In this document: positions 61,969 to 64,000 of the stretch, one piece after another
Layout: every line of letters begins with the position of its first letter
Position numbering within the stretch: position 1 is the first letter of the stretch
NCBI RefSeq assembly: GCF_003252725.1
Contig: NZ_QEPO01000002.1
Span: 248,001-312,000, forward strand
DNA length: 64,000 nucleotides
Direction of reading: 5' to 3'
Origin: Haemophilus parainfluenzae
GTDB taxonomy: Bacteria > Pseudomonadota > Gammaproteobacteria > Enterobacterales > Pasteurellaceae
Translations under genes and position numbers: made by a program
The notes under the pieces: generated by a model
The model's input: only the letters and a program-made list of their open reading frames with translations
Database searches by the model: none
Told to the model about the DNA's origin: nothing

Positions 61969-64000
61969 TTATTTTACTTGCATACCTGCAGTGACACCAC
62001 TATCAGCTGAAAGTAAGAATAAATCACTTCCGCCAGTACCAGCAGAAAGAATCATCCCTTCTGATACACCGAATTTCATTTTACGTGGTGCCAGGTTTGC
62101 AACCACAATAACAAAACGACCTTCTAATTCTTCAGGTTTGTTGTAAGCAGCTTTAATGCCAGAGAACACTTGGCGAGTATGGTCACCTAAATCTAATTTA
62201 AAACGTAAGAGTTTGTTTGATTCAGGTACGGCTTCGCATTTCAGTACTTTTGCCACACGCATATCGATTTTAGCAAAATCGTCAATGGTAATAGTGTCAG
62301 CAATTGGTTCGACATTTGAAAGTGCGGTCGCTTTTGCCGCTGTTTTTTCTGTCGATTTGTTTGCTTCAGCGAAAAGTGCTTTAGTTTCTTCTACAACTGC
62401 ATCAATTTGTTTTTTCTCTAAACGCGAGAAAAGCGCTTTAAATGGAGTAAGTTGATGACCTAATAGTGGTTGTGCAATATTATCCCACGTTAGTTCTGTT
62501 TGTAAGAACGCTTCTGCATGTTCCGCCAGTTTTGGAAGAACCGGTTTTAAGTAAGACATCAATACACGGAAAAGCTCGATACCCATTGAGCAAACTGCTT
62601 GTAATTCAGCCTCTTTGCCTTCTTCTTTCGCAATTACCCAAGGTGCTTTTTCATCAATATATTTATTGGCTTTATCGGTTAATGCCATAATTTCACGAAT
62701 GGCTTTGTTGTATTCACGGCTTTCATAATAAGCAGCAATTTGTTCAGCTTTTGTAGTAAATTCAGCAAAAAGTGCTTCATCTTCTAGTTTATCGGCTAAT
62801 TTGCCTTCAAAACGTTTAGCGATAAATCCAGCATTACGAGAAGCCAAATTGACTAATTTATTAACGATATCTGTATTGACACGTTGAACGAAATCTTCCA
62901 AATTGAAATCGAGATCTTCGATACGATCGTTTAATTTTGCTGCGTAGTAGTAACGCAAACATTCTGGATCAATGTGATTTAAATAGGTGCTGGCTTGGAT
63001 AAATGTACCACGTGATTTAGACATTTTGGCGCCATCTACGGTGACATAACCGTGAGCAAACACATTGGTTGGTTTGCGGTATTCGCTCCCTTCTAACATC
63101 GCCGGCCAGAATAGGCTGTGGAAATACACGATATCTTTACCGATAAAGTGATAAAGTTCTGCATCGCTGTTTTCTCCCCAGAATTCATTAAAATCAATGC
63201 CTTCACGATCGCAGAGATTTTTGAAAGAAGCCATGTAGCCGATTGGCGCATCTAACCAAACATAGAAGAATTTATCTTTTGCACCTGGAATTTCAAAACC
63301 AAAATAAGGGGCATCACGAGAGATATCCCATTGTTGCAAACCACTTTCAAACCATTCTTGCATTTTGTTTGCAATTTCCGGTTGAAGTGAGCCAGAGCGA
63401 GTCCATTCTTTTAACATCCCTTCAAAAGCAGGTAAGTCAAAGAAGAAGTGTTCAGATTCTTTAATGATTGGTGTTGCACCTGATACAGCAGAACGTGGAT
63501 TAATTAAATCCATCGGGCTATAAGTGGATGCACAAACTTCGCAGTTATCACCATATTGATCTTCAGCTTTACATTTTGGGCAAGTCCCTTTGACGAAACG
63601 ATCTGGTAAGAACATGTTCTTTTCAGGGTCGAATAACTGAGAAATCACTTTTGTTTTAATGAAGCCTTTGGCTTTCAATTTATTGTAAATCTCAGCAGTG
63701 AGTTGTTTATTTTCTTCACTGTGAGTAGAGTGATAGTTATCAAAACTGATATTAAAACCTGCAAAATCACGGACGTGATCAGCTTTTGCTTTTGCGATTA
63801 ATTCTTCAGGTGTGATACCTAATTTATCGGCATTAAGCATAATTGGTGTGCCGTGCGCGTCATCTGCACAGACAAAATGAATTTTATTGCCACGCATACG
63901 TTGGAAACGCACCCAAATATCCGCTTGAATGTGTTCTAACATATGGCCTAAATGAATGGCGCCATTTGCATAAGGTAATGCACAAGTGACTAAAATTTTA
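61969..64000 (-). CDS. metG: Methionyl-tRNA synthetase (5' end outside window)
   Basis: The frame is open to the window edge: upstream of the Met at 63942 it still reads [19 protein letters not shown], the conserved N-terminus with the HIGH motif, so only about 5-10 residues are missing. Zinc-binding knuckles (CPKC, CEVC), KMSKS in [10 protein letters not shown] and a C-terminal tRNA-binding OB domain ([15 protein letters not shown] ... [15 protein letters not shown]) are present, giving the long dimeric E. coli type. Part of the initiator-Met supply. Confidence 0.97.
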   Translation of the reverse strand, partial: KILVTCALPYANGAIHLGHMLEHIQADIWVRFQRMRGNKIHFVCADDAHGTPIMLNADKLGITPEELIAKAKADHVRDFAGFNISFDNYHSTHSEENKQLTAEIYNKLKAKGFIKTKVISQLFDPEKNMFLPDRFVKGTCPKCKAEDQYGDNCEVCASTYSPMDLINPRSAVSGATPIIKESEHFFFDLPAFEGMLKEWTRSGSLQPEIANKMQEWFESGLQQWDISRDAPYFGFEIPGAKDKFFYVWLDAPIGYMASFKNLCDREGIDFNEFWGENSDAELYHFIGKDIVYFHSLFWPAMLEGSEYRKPTNVFAHGYVTVDGAKMSKSRGTFIQASTYLNHIDPECLRYYYAAKLNDRIEDLDFNLEDFVQRVNTDIVNKLVNLASRNAGFIAKRFEGKLADKLEDEALFAEFTTKAEQIAAYYESREYNKAIREIMALTDKANKYIDEKAPWVIAKEEGKEAELQAVCSMGIELFRVLMSYLKPVLPKLAEHAEAFLQTELTWDNIAQPLLGHQLTPFKALFSRLEKKQIDAVVEETKALFAEANKSTEKTAAKATALSNVEPIADTITIDDFAKIDMRVAKVLKCEAVPESNKLLRFKLDLGDHTRQVFSGIKAAYNKPEELEGRFVIVVANLAPRKMKFGVSEGMILSAGTGGSDLFLLSADSGVTAGMQVK

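Overview
The window is chromosomal DNA of a Pasteurellaceae bacterium of the Haemophilus influenzae branch. By eye I count about 54 copies of the 9-base Haemophilus uptake signal AAGTGCGGT or its complement, roughly one per 1.2 kb on both strands, and I see no Actinobacillus-type ACAAGCGGT bias. The DNA is AT-rich, and proteins and gene neighbourhoods (cmk-rpsA-ihfB-lapA-lapB-pyrF-yciH, dsbC-recJ-mtnN, zevAB, sucAB, sucCD-yciO-rluB-cysB) are Haemophilus-like. Sucrose-6-phosphate hydrolase and fructokinase genes suggest a sucrose-positive species such as H. parainfluenzae; that species call is inference.

Layout. 1-6.8 kb: end of a YcjF-type membrane protein, prfB with its programmed +1 frameshift, a secreted protein, then dsbC-recJ-thioredoxin-like protein-mtnN. 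6.8-9.7 kb: a large TonB-dependent receptor (Hup-like). 10-15.6 kb: cmk, rpsA, ihfB, lapAB, pyrF, yciH. 15.6-20.3 kb: SirB-like protein, ettA with a possible terminator in its leader, zinc transporter zevAB, nitroreductase. 20.4-23.7 kb: a small polysaccharide cluster (YdcF-like, pyruvyltransferase, Wzx-like flippase). 23.7-27.8 kb: an ABC transporter and a siderophore receptor, each broken by loss of two bases. 27.9-34 kb: tRNA-Val, pykA, dnaB, alr, pgi. 34-38.4 kb: sugar efflux, scrB, GST, fructokinase. 38.5-42.3 kb: tyrS, a candidate Fur-regulated small RNA, sfsA, SIMPL protein, yccA-like. 42.4-53.6 kb: ComEA-like DNA-uptake protein with tandem repeats, sucAB, cytX, sucCD, yciO, rluB, cysB. 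53.6-64 kb: MFS pseudogene, prmB, smrB, argS, yecM, two lipoproteins, dapD, a small unknown protein, tehB and the 5'-truncated metG.

Most of the window is housekeeping: translation (prfB, rpsA, ettA, tyrS, argS, metG, prmB, rluB, yciO), central metabolism (pykA, pgi, sucABCD), replication and repair (dnaB, recJ) and envelope functions. Iron or heme uptake forms a second theme: two TonB receptors, Fur-like boxes upstream of both, and a short RNA transcription unit whose promoter is covered by a near-perfect Fur palindrome. I see no phage, insertion sequence, CRISPR array or defence island. The best candidates for something not already annotated are the Fur-box small RNA at 39735-39800, the terminator directly behind the ettA promoter at 17747-17831, the paired 2-bp frameshifts at 24.9 and 27.3 kb, and the 33-bp in-frame repeats in the ComEA-like gene.
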